A DNA stretch of 64,000 nt from Marinicauda salina (lineage in GTDB: Bacteria; Pseudomonadota; Alphaproteobacteria; Caulobacterales; Maricaulaceae): the NCBI RefSeq assembly GCF_003122085.1, contig NZ_QEXV01000001.1:806001-870000 (forward strand), given 5' to 3'. Shown here in pieces: positions 43,626 through 52,540 of the stretch. Under the pieces are notes generated by a model that had not been told where the DNA came from, made no database searches, and worked only from the letters and a program-made list of their open reading frames with translations. Numbering within the stretch: the stretch's first letter is position 1; every line of letters begins with the position of its first letter. The position numbers and the translations under genes were made by a program.

Positions 43626-44234
43626 ATGCCAGTCTTCGAAAAGAATGGTCGGCGCCTTCTATACATTCATATACCCAAAACCGGCGGAACGACTGTCGAG
43701 GAGACTCTTCTAGCAAACGGTCACCGGATGAGTTACCGCCGTGGGGGGCGCTACGGGCCGCTGACACTCGAAGATCGCGAACGCGGATGCTCGCCGCAGC
43801 ACATGCACGCGGCATTGCTGGAGGAAACCTTCGACCCGGAGAATTTCGACGAGATATTTGCGCTGGTCCGCCATCCTGTCGACCGCTTCGTTTCCCAATA
43901 TAAATTCCTACTTGCCGCAGGGCGCAAAGTGCCCGATTTCCACACTTGGATGGAGGGTGTGCCTGAGCGACTTCGCCGCGACCCTTTCGTATATGACAAC
44001 CATCTTCGCCCGCAGCACGAGTTTATCTGGACTTCGCGATGCCGCGTGTTCCGGCTGGAGGAGGGGCTCGATGCAGTGTTCGCCGCGCTGTCCGAGCCAG
44101 GCGAGAAAATTAGTTATGGCGGTGAAGCGTGGATCCGGCTCGCCCATGACGATGCATCCGCTTGGCGTGAATCCGCGCGTGATCACGTGAAATCGCTCTA
44201 CTTCGACGATTTTGTCTCCTTCGGCTATGACTGA
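43626..44234 (+). CDS. sulfotransferase family 2-like protein
   Basis: The 202-residue product opens with RLLYIHIPKTGGTTVEETLL, the PAPS P-loop of heparan/chondroitin-type (Sulfotransfer_2) enzymes, and has LVRHPVDRFVSQYKFLL, the 3'-phosphate-binding R/S segment. It lacks the N-terminal membrane anchor of the eukaryotic relatives. ATG 43626 puts the P-loop near residue 15; upstream extension to 43572 is not conserved. It overlaps the next glycosyltransferase gene by 8 nt, suggesting co-translation and joint action on one glycan. Confidence 0.87.
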   Translation: MPVFEKNGRRLLYIHIPKTGGTTVEETLLANGHRMSYRRGGRYGPLTLEDRERGCSPQHMHAALLEETFDPENFDEIFALVRHPVDRFVSQYKFLLAAGRKVPDFHTWMEGVPERLRRDPFVYDNHLRPQHEFIWTSRCRVFRLEEGLDAVFAALSEPGEKISYGGEAWIRLAHDDASAWRESARDHVKSLYFDDFVSFGYD

Positions 44235-45429
44235 CGCGTGGCAGATACGCGCCGCAAGACGGGTGCCCATGCGCGTTCAAATCAAATCCCTCGACGCGGC
44301 GGTTAAGGGCCGAACCGAGCCAGAATCCAGACTGGCCAGCGCCAGTGAGACGTTGAGGCTCGCTGTGTCCGGACGGGTCGAAGCGGGCCCACGTCCGGAT
44401 TTATTCCTGGAGATAAACGACGAGACGCGTAAGGCCCGAGAGGCGTTGCATGGGAAGGTCGAGGCCGCGCGCGGGTTTCCGATCGGCCGCTTGCGACTGG
44501 AGAACGTTTATGTCGCCGGCCATGAGGGCGCGATCCTCGATCCGGTGAATGAGGCCTGCTGGACCGGAATGACCGCAGGGTGGCCGGAGGAAGCTGCCTT
44601 GAAGCGCCTCAAGGAATTTGACTTCGCGCGGCAGGCCGGTGTCTCTCACTTTGTGCTCGATGATTTTCGAACGCTCGCCGACAAGGGTTTATCGCTGGAC
44701 CGGGTCGAGCGAGCCGCTGTGCTGACAGGCCCCGGCGGCAGGATCTACGGTCATTGGCTGATCGACGTCCTACCACGCCTCGATCATTATCTCGAAGATA
44801 CGCTGGAGCCGGGCACCCTGTACCTTACTAACCCGCTGAAACCGTTCATGCGTGAAATCCTCACCGCTGTCGGCGCGGATTGGTTGGCGCTTCGCGATTA
44901 CCATCCGAGCCGGATTCATGCAGTGGATGAACTCATCATAGAGACGCTGCCGCGCCATTTCCATGTCGTCCAAGCTTCACGGCTGCATGCGGGCCTGGAG
45001 CGGCTGGAGCATGGTCTTCCCGCAGTTGCGGACACCGGGATCGAGCCCGCGCGAAAAATCTATGTTTCAAGGGCGCGCTGGCAGCGGCGCACTCTCGTCA
45101 ACGGCGTTGAGATCGAGGCTTATCTCGCTGGACGGGGCTGGAGGGTCGTCCACCCAGAGACCCTCACCGTTGCGGAACAACGCGCGCTATTTTCGTGCGC
45201 GGAAATAGTACTGGGAGAAGACGGGTCGGGTTTGCACAACACCCTTTTTTCGCCGCCGGGAGCACGTCTTCTCGTGATCAATCTGGGACGTTCGAATCTC
45301 TTTCACGCAAGCCTATCCGATATCAAGGAGCAGCATATAGCCTATATCGACGCAGAGCCGAACGGGGCGAAAGGTTGGCATCTGCCGATCGATCGACTAG
45401 CCGATACCCTCGCCGAGGTCGACCGATAA
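44227..45429 (+). CDS. GT61 (DUF563) glycosyltransferase
   Basis: The 400-residue product has the GT61 family blocks: YGHWLIDVLPRLDHYLED, KIYVSRARWQRRTLVNGVEI, then RVVHPETLTVAEQRALFSCA and EIVLGEDGSGLHNTLFSPPG. Family members transfer pentoses, GlcNAc or other sugars in plants, animals and bacteria. ATG 44227 overlaps the upstream sulfotransferase stop; ATG 44269 is a possible later start. It lies between two sulfotransferase genes, so its product glycan is a candidate for sulfation. Confidence 0.85.
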   Translation: MTDAWQIRAARRVPMRVQIKSLDAAVKGRTEPESRLASASETLRLAVSGRVEAGPRPDLFLEINDETRKAREALHGKVEAARGFPIGRLRLENVYVAGHEGAILDPVNEACWTGMTAGWPEEAALKRLKEFDFARQAGVSHFVLDDFRTLADKGLSLDRVERAAVLTGPGGRIYGHWLIDVLPRLDHYLEDTLEPGTLYLTNPLKPFMREILTAVGADWLALRDYHPSRIHAVDELIIETLPRHFHVVQASRLHAGLERLEHGLPAVADTGIEPARKIYVSRARWQRRTLVNGVEIEAYLAGRGWRVVHPETLTVAEQRALFSCAEIVLGEDGSGLHNTLFSPPGARLLVINLGRSNLFHASLSDIKEQHIAYIDAEPNGAKGWHLPIDRLADTLAEVDR

Positions 45430-45495
45430 GCAAAAGTCTCAAGGGTTGCACGCGGAAAGGAAGGCGTTCGAACGGCTTAGCAGGGAAGAGAGGGC

Positions 45496-46212
45496 ATGAC
45501 CCATTTTGTTCAGCTTCACACCCGAAACAGTCTCGACGCGTTTCGCGATGCTCCAGACAACCTGGTATTCGTTCATATCGGCAAGTGCGGAGGAGCGTCA
45601 GTCTGGGATGGCCTCCAGCGTAGCCAAGTAATCGAAGCACGTTTTTCGGAAGTCGGCAAGGTACACTTTGCAAAACCGCGCCGTTTTGACGCCGCGAAGC
45701 TACTCTTCCTAGTCCGAAACCCGATAGAGAGAACGATCTCGGCCTTCAATTGGCGGCGCAAGCTCGTTGTCGACGAGGCGGTGCAGAAGGACCGCTTTGC
45801 CGGGGAATACGACGTGATCGTCAAATATGGGTCGATCAACGCGCTGGCCGAGGCTCTGTATACGGACGCGGGCTTGGACCCGTTAGCGGACAGCGACTTC
45901 CAAACCATCCACCACCTAAAAGAAGATATCGCCCACTACCTGGCTGACTTGGTGGGCCATGCGTCCCGCGACCAGATCGTTTCGGTCATGGTCACCGATT
46001 ATCTCAATGCCTATATGAAGCGTGTCTTCGGGCTCGACGACGTCAAGCGCTTGCATGAGAACCGCCCGAACGCGGTGGCGAATGACGCCGAATTGTCCGA
46101 ACGGGCGCGCGCTAATCTGCGGCGCTATCTGCAAGCCGATTACGCAGTGATCAAACGGTTGCGGGAGCGCGGGTTCATCGATTCACAAGAATTCGAGATG
46201 TTGATGCGCTGA
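45496..46212 (+). CDS. sulfotransferase family 2-like protein
   Basis: The 238-residue product has LVFVHIGKCGGASVWDGL as P-loop (IGKCGG in place of the usual IPKTGG) and LFLVRNPIERTISAFNWRR as the 3'-phosphate-binding segment. The Cys in place of Thr in the loop is a notable change, although Lys and the two Gly are kept. ATG 45496 has AGAGAGGG upstream. It is the last plus-strand gene of a sulfotransferase, GT61, sulfotransferase trio and converges on the CmcI-like fragment. Confidence 0.82.
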   Translation: MTHFVQLHTRNSLDAFRDAPDNLVFVHIGKCGGASVWDGLQRSQVIEARFSEVGKVHFAKPRRFDAAKLLFLVRNPIERTISAFNWRRKLVVDEAVQKDRFAGEYDVIVKYGSINALAEALYTDAGLDPLADSDFQTIHHLKEDIAHYLADLVGHASRDQIVSVMVTDYLNAYMKRVFGLDDVKRLHENRPNAVANDAELSERARANLRRYLQADYAVIKRLRERGFIDSQEFEMLMR

Positions 46213-46257
46213 ACATGGCCCGACCCCCGCGTTTAACACCCGACGGGTCGACCGGAA

Positions 46258-46533
46258 TCATCGACGTCTCAACCAAGCATTGGGCGCGTACGTTATGTTG
46301 TGGCCATAGAAATCACATAGCCCGGTGTCGATTTGGTGGGCGTCGCCCGTCGCATCCAGGAACGTTTCGACCGCCCGGTTCGGCCTATCATCGAAGCGCC
46401 CATATTGCGCGCCGGGTAGATCGGCGACAACGCCGTCCTCCATCACGAAAAAATTGCCAGCCTCCATTTGCGGGTCGAAGAAATCGACCGCCTTGCGCGC
46501 CGCGCGGTCGGCTAGCATGCGGGCGGCGCTCAT
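46258..46533 (-). pseudogene. C-terminal fragment of a CmcI (cephalosporin hydroxylase)-like protein
   Basis: The 91-residue frame (FFDPQMEAGNFFVMEDGVVA ... GLCDFYGHNITYAPNAWLRR) resembles the C-terminal third of CmcI-family SAM-dependent proteins, which are usually over 200 residues; the N-terminal SAM-binding part is absent. Its ATG overlaps the stop of the upstream family 2 glycosyltransferase (ATGA), so it may still be translated. It is either a truncated remnant or a small coupled protein. The family call is from memory of the pattern and is moderate. Confidence 0.5.
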
Positions 46534-47411
46534 CCGTTCAGCTGATCGCATTCCGCTCGAAGCTGTCCGATCAAGCGCGGACGGTATTGCGGACTCCTGA
46601 ATCGCACTCCCTGAAGCTCGGTGTATTCGTCGTCCATCTGCTTGCGCGCCGGCGCGGCCTGGTTTGTCGCCGCCCCCCCATGCACCTGATGGAACGTGCC
46701 TTCGCCGAGGATCATCCAGGGGTCCCCGACCGCCTCGACCGCGCGCTTCCAGAAATCCAGGTTCACCTTGCCGCCTCCCGGTGACCGGAAGCGCTCATCG
46801 AGACCGCCGAGCTGGTCCCACAGTGACCGCGGAAGGAAGACGGCGTTGCTTTCTGCTATCGGCTTGAACCAGCCCTTGGCGGAAGACGCCGCGAACACCG
46901 AGATCTCGAACAGGCGATAGCCGTTCTCGCGCCAATCGACGCTGGCGAGCAGCTCGTCCTCGACTTCCTGGTCATAACCCTCGAACACCGACTTCATCTG
47001 GACATCAGGGCCCAGATGAAAGCCGTAAGTTCCGATCAGGCCCTGCGGGTCGATCCGGTGCGCATTGAGAGCGTACTTGAGCAGGCCGGGCGACGCGAGG
47101 CGGGCGCCGTCGATCATCAGGCCGATCAGCGGCGCTCGCGCGGTCCGCACCGCTGCATTGATGGCGCTGGACGGAGAGGGGCTGGCGTCGTCGATTCTGA
47201 TGACGCGCGTCTCGGGCGCGATCGCCTTGAGCTCGGCTTCGTCCACGGGAACCGAGGAACCGTTATCCACCACGATGATCTCGTAGCGGAGCGGACCGAT
47301 CCCGCGCTGGTAGTCACGGCTGAGCGAGTAGATCGTGCGGGGCAGTTCGCGCGCCATGTTGTAGGCGGCGACGACGAGACTCAGCTGGGGGCGCGGACGG
47401 AAGGGAAGCAT
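46530..47411 (-). CDS. family 2 glycosyltransferase
   Basis: The 293-residue product has the GT2 pattern LSLVVAAYNMARELPRTIYS, EIIVVDNGSS, SPSSAINAAVRTARAPLIGL followed by MIDGAR (the DxD-type position reads DGA), and the acceptor-side segment LPRSLWDQLGGLDERFRSPG. No membrane segment. It begins directly after the stop of the double methyltransferase gene on the same strand and is followed with overlap by the CmcI-like fragment. Substrate unknown; it is part of the surface-sugar island. Confidence 0.85.
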   Translation of the reverse strand: MLPFRPRPQLSLVVAAYNMARELPRTIYSLSRDYQRGIGPLRYEIIVVDNGSSVPVDEAELKAIAPETRVIRIDDASPSPSSAINAAVRTARAPLIGLMIDGARLASPGLLKYALNAHRIDPQGLIGTYGFHLGPDVQMKSVFEGYDQEVEDELLASVDWRENGYRLFEISVFAASSAKGWFKPIAESNAVFLPRSLWDQLGGLDERFRSPGGGKVNLDFWKRAVEAVGDPWMILGEGTFHQVHGGAATNQAAPARKQMDDEYTELQGVRFRSPQYRPRLIGQLRAECDQLNG

Positions 47412-48698
47412 CTAGGCGCGACCCGGCCTCAGAATTTCCTTCAGGACATCTCTCGTCGGGCGCTTGGCTTCGCGCCGGTCGATCAGCTTGATGGGAGGGT
47501 CCTCGGGTGTGGGGCCCGGACGCCCGTCCAACATGGGCGCGAAATTGTCCGCCATCAGTTTGCGCATGACCGGATTATAGCGAGACCAGAGCGCAGAGTT
47601 CTTCGGCTTCAAGCCGGTTATTGCGAGCAGGCCCGTCGGCGCGGTGTCCAGCCAGGTGAGCTGCAGGTCGGGCCGGTTCTCGGCGATCAGTTCGACGGCG
47701 CGCCAGACATCGCCGGTCCAGACCCGGCTTTCCCTTTCCCGGCGGGCTTGGATGGGGTGGTTCGGCAGAACGTCGTCGATCAAAATCACTCCGTCCGGCG
47801 CCATGAACCGCTCGATATTCATGAAATCCCGAACGACAAACTCGCTAAGGTGCATGCCGTCGATAAAGGCGAGATCGATCGGGCCGGAGATCGCATCCTT
47901 TGCATGAAAGAAAAAGAAGTCGTCGCTGGTGCATTCGAACAGCCGGACATTCTCGAACGAATCGCCAAGAGCCGGACACGGGTCGACGCCGATGGATTCG
48001 CATTCGCTTAGCTTGAGACTGGATCCCTTGCGTACGCCGATCTCGACATAGCGGCGCGGCTCGACGATTTCGTGGATGTCCTCAAGCGCCTCGAGATAAC
48101 CACGCGCGCCTTTGACGGTCTCGGCGCCTTCGATCGCGCTCGGCGTGTCCTCGATCGGCGGGCAGTCCATGCGCGGCGCCGACTTTATCTGTGCGACTTC
48201 GCCCCCTTTGGAAAAGACGCCAACGAGATCGTTCCACGGACCGCGCTGGTCCATCCATACATGAACCAGCCTCATCCCTGTCCAGTCGGCGAGCGCCCGC
48301 CAAGCGTCGGGGTAGAAGCGGTAGCAGTCCACGGGATAGCGGTGGATTGGCCCTGCAGAGGGCGCAATCAGGAAAGCGAGGCCGCCAGGTTTGAGGATGC
48401 GTTCAATCTCGCTCGCGACGCGCCAGAAATGGGCGCAGTGCTCAAGCATCTGACCTGAAACGACGAGATCAAAGCTGCCATCTTCTTCCGGAATATCGTA
48501 GGGGCTGTCGAGTACGACATCGACGCCCGGGCCGGCTTCGAGATCGAAACCTACAAAGGCGTCGGCGCCGGAGAACAGCTCGCGATAGCTGCCATTGACG
48601 CTCTGCGAGCCGAGATCGGCGATCTTCAGCGCGTTGCGATCGTCAGGGAGATACCAGCGGACGCAGCGCTCCATATTCTCGGCCGACGAGGCATGCAT
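47412..48698 (-). CDS. fusion of two class I methyltransferase domains
   Basis: The 428-residue product holds two SAM-dependent folds. Residues 1-170 are Methyltransf_11-like (IADLGSQSVNGSYRELF, FDLEAGPGVDVV, DLVVSGQMLEHCAHFW, ILKPGGLAFLI). Residues 200-370 are Methyltransf_24-like (YVEIGVRKGSSLKLS, IDLAFIDGMHLSEFVVRDF, GVILIDDVLPNHP). Such enzymes O-methylate sugars or acyl groups in polysaccharide clusters. It abuts the glycosyltransferase gene (stop and start adjacent). Both SAM motifs look intact. Confidence 0.82.
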   Translation of the reverse strand: MHASSAENMERCVRWYLPDDRNALKIADLGSQSVNGSYRELFSGADAFVGFDLEAGPGVDVVLDSPYDIPEEDGSFDLVVSGQMLEHCAHFWRVASEIERILKPGGLAFLIAPSAGPIHRYPVDCYRFYPDAWRALADWTGMRLVHVWMDQRGPWNDLVGVFSKGGEVAQIKSAPRMDCPPIEDTPSAIEGAETVKGARGYLEALEDIHEIVEPRRYVEIGVRKGSSLKLSECESIGVDPCPALGDSFENVRLFECTSDDFFFFHAKDAISGPIDLAFIDGMHLSEFVVRDFMNIERFMAPDGVILIDDVLPNHPIQARRERESRVWTGDVWRAVELIAENRPDLQLTWLDTAPTGLLAITGLKPKNSALWSRYNPVMRKLMADNFAPMLDGRPGPTPEDPPIKLIDRREAKRPTRDVLKEILRPGRA

Positions 48699-48733
48699 CT
48701 GAATTCCCCCGAAACAACCGCCAGTTAGGCAAG

Positions 48734-48802
48734 GCCGGCCGCTTTCTGATCTGCCCGATTGATGTTCTAAGGGTCCGATCGCCCTGATCGCAAGCGGCCG
48801 GC
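48734..48802. repeat. 11-bp perfect inverted repeat, possible terminator
   Basis: GCCGGCCGCTT (48734-48744) and AAGCGGCCGGC (48792-48802) are exact inverted copies with a 47-nt spacer in the 109-bp gap between the epimerase stop and the methyltransferase start (both minus strand). It could terminate the epimerase transcript or mark a former element end. Confidence 0.5.
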
Positions 48803-48807
48803 TGAGA

Positions 48808-49779
48808 TCAGGTCGACCCCCCCTCCCGATACTCCCGGAACCACTCCGCGAACCGGGCGACGCCCTCGGCCAGCGGCGTTTCGGGGACCGCGCCGTAATC
48901 GGCCTTGAGCTTCGTCACGTCGGCGCAGGTGTGGGTGACGTCGCCGGGCTGCGGGCCGACGGTCTCGATCTTCGCGTCGACGCCGAGCTCGGCCTCCAGC
49001 GCCTCGACCAGGGCGCGGGTCTCGACCGGGTTCGAGCCGCCGATATTGTAGACTTCGTTGCGCGGTCCGGGGGCGTCGTCGAGCACGCGCAGCAGCGGCG
49101 CGATCACATCGTCGATATAGGTGAAGTCGCGCTCGTTGCGGCCGTGGTTGAACAGCCGGATCGTCTCGCCCTCGAGCATGGCGTCGGCGAACAGCCAGTA
49201 GGCCATGTCCGGCCGGCCCCAGGGCCCGTAGACGGTGAAGAAGCGCAGCCCCGTCTGCGGCAGGCCGTAAAGATGCGTGTAGGCCGCGCTCATCAGCTCG
49301 TCGGCGCGCTTGGTCGCCGCGTAGAGCGAGACCGGCGCGTCGGCGGCGTCGGCCTCGCGGAAAGCGCCGGGGCGCTCGCCATAGACCGAACTCGACGAGG
49401 CGTAGACGAGGTGGGCGAGGCGGTCGCCCAGCGCCCGGGCGGCCTCCAGCACGGCGAGATGGCCGGTGACGTTGGCGCGCGTGTAGGCGAAGGGCGCCTC
49501 CAGCGAGTAGCGCACGCCCGCCTGGGCGGCGAGATGCAGGATGCGCTCGGGCTCGGCGTCGATCATGAACCGCGTCGCCGCCTCGTGATCGCCGAGATCG
49601 ATCTGTTCGAAGGAGAAGCCGTCACGGGCGGCGAGCCGCGCCAGGCGGGCCCGCTTCAGTCCGACATCGTAGTAGGGCGACAGGCAGTCCAGGCCGATCA
49701 CGCGCTCGCCGCGTTCGAGCAGCGCCTTGGACGCATGGTAGCCGATGAAGCCGGCCGCGCCGGTGACCAGGATCGTCAT
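48808..49779 (-). CDS. NAD-dependent epimerase, UDP-glucuronate 4-epimerase-like
   Basis: The 323-residue product has GAAGFIGYHASKALLERG (NAD-binding), the LDCLSPYYDVGLKRARL segment typical of UDP-glucuronate 4-epimerases, the active-site YASSSSVYG and YAATKRADE (YxxxK), and FFTVYGPWGRPDMA. It would make UDP-galacturonate for lipopolysaccharide or capsule. ATG 49779 gives the usual N-terminus MTILVTG; the extension to 49839 is rejected. The serA gene is divergent, 153 bp away. Confidence 0.88.
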   Translation of the reverse strand: MTILVTGAAGFIGYHASKALLERGERVIGLDCLSPYYDVGLKRARLARLAARDGFSFEQIDLGDHEAATRFMIDAEPERILHLAAQAGVRYSLEAPFAYTRANVTGHLAVLEAARALGDRLAHLVYASSSSVYGERPGAFREADAADAPVSLYAATKRADELMSAAYTHLYGLPQTGLRFFTVYGPWGRPDMAYWLFADAMLEGETIRLFNHGRNERDFTYIDDVIAPLLRVLDDAPGPRNEVYNIGGSNPVETRALVEALEAELGVDAKIETVGPQPGDVTHTCADVTKLKADYGAVPETPLAEGVARFAEWFREYREGGST

Positions 49780-49932
49780 GTCCGTTCGGCGCTCCCCCGG
49801 ATTGCCGGCGCATCCTAGGAAGGGGCGCCGGGCTGTCAACGACGCGCCGAGCTGCGTCGTCCCCCGCGCCCGCCTTGCTTTTCATCAGCGCTTCCCCATG
49901 CTTGCCGCGCTGCAGCAAGAACCGGAGATTCC

Positions 49933-51165
49933 ATGCCTGACGCCCCGCTTTTCGACGCTCTTCTCGTCGAGAACGTCCACGCCGACGCCGAGAACGCCCT
50001 GCAGGCCTACGGGCCCGTTTCGGTGCGCCGGATCGACGGGTCGCCGGAGCGGGCGACGCTGGAGCGCGAGGCTGCGAGCGCCAACGTGCTGGGCATCCGC
50101 TCGCGGACCCAGGTCGACAAGGCGCTGCTCGAATCGGCGAGCGCGCTGCGGGCGGTCGGGTGCTTCTGCATCGGCACCAACCAGGTCGATCTCGCCGAGA
50201 CCGCGCGCCGCGGGATCCCCGTCTTCAACGCGCCCTTCGCCAATACGCGCTCGGTCGCCGAGCTGACGATGGCCAGCGTGATCATGCTGATGCGCCGCAT
50301 CCCGGAGAAGATGACCGCGATCCGCGAGGGCGGCTGGCTCAAGACCGCCGCCGGCGCCAACGAGGTGCGCAAGAAGAAGCTCGGCATCGTCGGCTACGGC
50401 AATATCGGCGCGCAGCTCTCGGTGATCGCCTCGGCGCTGGGCATGCACGTCTATTTCTACGACATCGAGCCGAAGCTCGCCCACGGCAACGCCCGGCCCG
50501 TCGAATCGCTCGACGAGCTTCTCGCGCTCAGCGACGTGGTCACGCTCCACGTGCCCTCGACGCCGCGCACGCAGGGCATGATGACCCGGGAACGCATCGA
50601 GCAGATGAAGCCGGGATCCTACCTGATCAACCAGGCCCGCGGCGATCTCGTCGACATCGACGCGCTGGCCGACGCGCTCGAGAGCGGGCATCTCGCCGGC
50701 GCGGCCGTCGACGTCTTTCCCGTCGAGCCGAAGAGCAAGGACGAGGCGTTCGAGAGCCCGCTGACGCGGTTCTCGAACGTGATCCTCACTCCGCATATCG
50801 GCGGCTCGACGCTCGAGGCCCAGGCCGCCATCGGCGCGGACGCCGGCCACAAGCTGTCGCGCTTCCTCTACGAGGGCGCGACGGTGCATTCGGTCAACTT
50901 CCCCGAGATCGAGCCCGGCCCGCTGCAGCCCGGCCGCACCCGCCTGCTGGCGCCGCACATGAACGCGCCGGGCTTCCTGCGGCGGCTCAACGACCGCGCC
51001 GAACGCGCCGGCGCCAACGTCGCTGCGCAGTTCCTGCAGACCAAGGGCGAGCTCGGCTACGCCATCGCCGATCTCGAGGGCGAGTTGCCCGCCGACTTCC
51101 TGGACACGATCGAGGCGATCGAGGGCGCCATCTGGGCGCGGCTCATCAACGGCCCGGAGGCCTGA
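49933..51165 (+). CDS. serA: D-3-phosphoglycerate dehydrogenase
   Basis: SerA catalyses the first step of serine synthesis. The 410-residue product has the same length as the E. coli enzyme: substrate domain, NAD-binding LGIVGYGNIGAQLSVIASAL, catalytic Arg/Glu/His in NQARGDLVD, the substrate-domain return LTPHIGGSTLEAQAAIG, and a C-terminal ACT-like domain (about 335-410) that usually binds serine for feedback control. It converges on glmM with a 2-bp gap. Confidence 0.95.
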   Translation: MPDAPLFDALLVENVHADAENALQAYGPVSVRRIDGSPERATLEREAASANVLGIRSRTQVDKALLESASALRAVGCFCIGTNQVDLAETARRGIPVFNAPFANTRSVAELTMASVIMLMRRIPEKMTAIREGGWLKTAAGANEVRKKKLGIVGYGNIGAQLSVIASALGMHVYFYDIEPKLAHGNARPVESLDELLALSDVVTLHVPSTPRTQGMMTRERIEQMKPGSYLINQARGDLVDIDALADALESGHLAGAAVDVFPVEPKSKDEAFESPLTRFSNVILTPHIGGSTLEAQAAIGADAGHKLSRFLYEGATVHSVNFPEIEPGPLQPGRTRLLAPHMNAPGFLRRLNDRAERAGANVAAQFLQTKGELGYAIADLEGELPADFLDTIEAIEGAIWARLINGPEA

Positions 51166-51167
51166 TC

Positions 51168-52523
51168 TCAGGCCACCGCGCCGGCGACCTCGACGGCGGC
51201 GCAGACCTCGCTGACGACCATGTCGATGAGCTTGCGGTCGCCCTCGGCCATCACGCGGACCACCGGCTCGGTGCCGGACTTGCGGACCAGCAGCCGGCCG
51301 TCGGCGCCGAGCCGCTTCTCGCCGGCGGCGATCGCGGCCCTGACGTCGTCATGGTCAAGCGGGCTGGCGCCGCGCTCGTAGCGCACGTTCCTGAGCAGCT
51401 GCGGCGACGGTTCGAACACGTGCAGCAGCTCGCTCGCCGGCTTTCCGGATTCGATGAGCAGGCGCAGCACCTGCAGGGCCGCGATCAGCCCGTCGCCGGT
51501 GGTGGCGTATTCCGACAGCACGATGTGGCCCGACTGCTCGCCGCCCAGATTGGCGCCGATCTCGCGCATGCGCTCGACGACGTATCGGTCGCCCACCTTG
51601 GTGCGGTCGAGCTTGAGGCCGGCCTCGGCCAGGGTCTTCTCCAGCCCGATATTCGACATCTGCGTGGCCACGACGGTGTCGGAGGCGAGCTGGCCGGTCT
51701 GTTTCCAGGCCAGCGCGATGCGCGCCAGGACCTGGTCGCCGTCGACGATCTCGCCGGCCTCGTCGCAGAGGATGAGCCGGTCGGCGTCGCCGTCGAGCGC
51801 GAGGCCGAGATCGGCGCGGTAGCGCGTGACGTTCTCCGACAGGGCGTCGGGCGAGACCGCGCCGCAATCCTCGTTGATGTTGAAGCCGTCGGGCTCGACA
51901 TTGATCGGGATGACGTCGGCGCCGAGCTCCCACAGCACGGTCGGGGCCACCTTGTAGGCCGCGCCGTTGGCGCAATCGACGACCACGCGCAGGCCGGTCA
52001 GGCGCATCTGGCGGGGGAAGGTCGCCTTGACGATCTCGACATAGCGCGCCTGGGCGTCGTCGATGCGACGGGCCCGGCCGAGATCGGCCGGCGCGGCCAG
52101 CGCGTCGGCCATGTCGCCGTCCATGAAGCCTTCGATCTCGAGCTCGGCGTCGTCGCCGAGTTTCTCGCCGTCGGGGCCGAACAGCTTGATGCCGTTATCC
52201 TCGAACGGGTTGTGCGAGGCCGTGATCATCACGCCCATATCCGCGCGCAGCGAGCGCGTCAGCGTGGCCACCGCGGGGGTGGGCAGCGGGCCGAACTGCA
52301 GCACGTCCATGCCCGCGCTGGTGAAGCCCGAGACCAGGGCGGATTCGATCATGTAGCCCGACAGGCGCGTGTCCTTGCCGATCACCACGGAGTGGCGCCG
52401 CCCGTTGTCGCGCCGGAAATGCCGCGCCGCGGCCATGCCCAGACGCAGCGCCGTCTCCGCGGTCATCGGAAACGTGTTGGTCGCGCCGCGAACCCCGTCG
52501 GTGCCGAAATACTTCTTGGTCAT
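51168..52523 (-). CDS. glmM: phosphoglucosamine mutase
   Basis: GlmM converts glucosamine-6-phosphate to glucosamine-1-phosphate for UDP-GlcNAc, feeding peptidoglycan and LPS. The 451-residue product starts [19 protein letters not shown], has the phosphoserine loop [16 protein letters not shown], the metal loop [11 protein letters not shown] and the sugar loop GEQSGHIV. Start ATG 52523 has AGAAGGG upstream. It follows the transaldolase by 17 nt and ends the minus-strand run from kdsB. Confidence 0.97.
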   Translation of the reverse strand: MTKKYFGTDGVRGATNTFPMTAETALRLGMAAARHFRRDNGRRHSVVIGKDTRLSGYMIESALVSGFTSAGMDVLQFGPLPTPAVATLTRSLRADMGVMITASHNPFEDNGIKLFGPDGEKLGDDAELEIEGFMDGDMADALAAPADLGRARRIDDAQARYVEIVKATFPRQMRLTGLRVVVDCANGAAYKVAPTVLWELGADVIPINVEPDGFNINEDCGAVSPDALSENVTRYRADLGLALDGDADRLILCDEAGEIVDGDQVLARIALAWKQTGQLASDTVVATQMSNIGLEKTLAEAGLKLDRTKVGDRYVVERMREIGANLGGEQSGHIVLSEYATTGDGLIAALQVLRLLIESGKPASELLHVFEPSPQLLRNVRYERGASPLDHDDVRAAIAAGEKRLGADGRLLVRKSGTEPVVRVMAEGDRKLIDMVVSEVCAAVEVAGAVA

Positions 52524-52540
52524 CGTCCCTTCTCTCCGGC

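Noticed and set aside
46325-46600. 91-codon plus-strand frame opposite the CmcI-like fragment
   Set aside because: The minus-strand frame has the ATGA coupling and family pattern; the plus frame is its complement.
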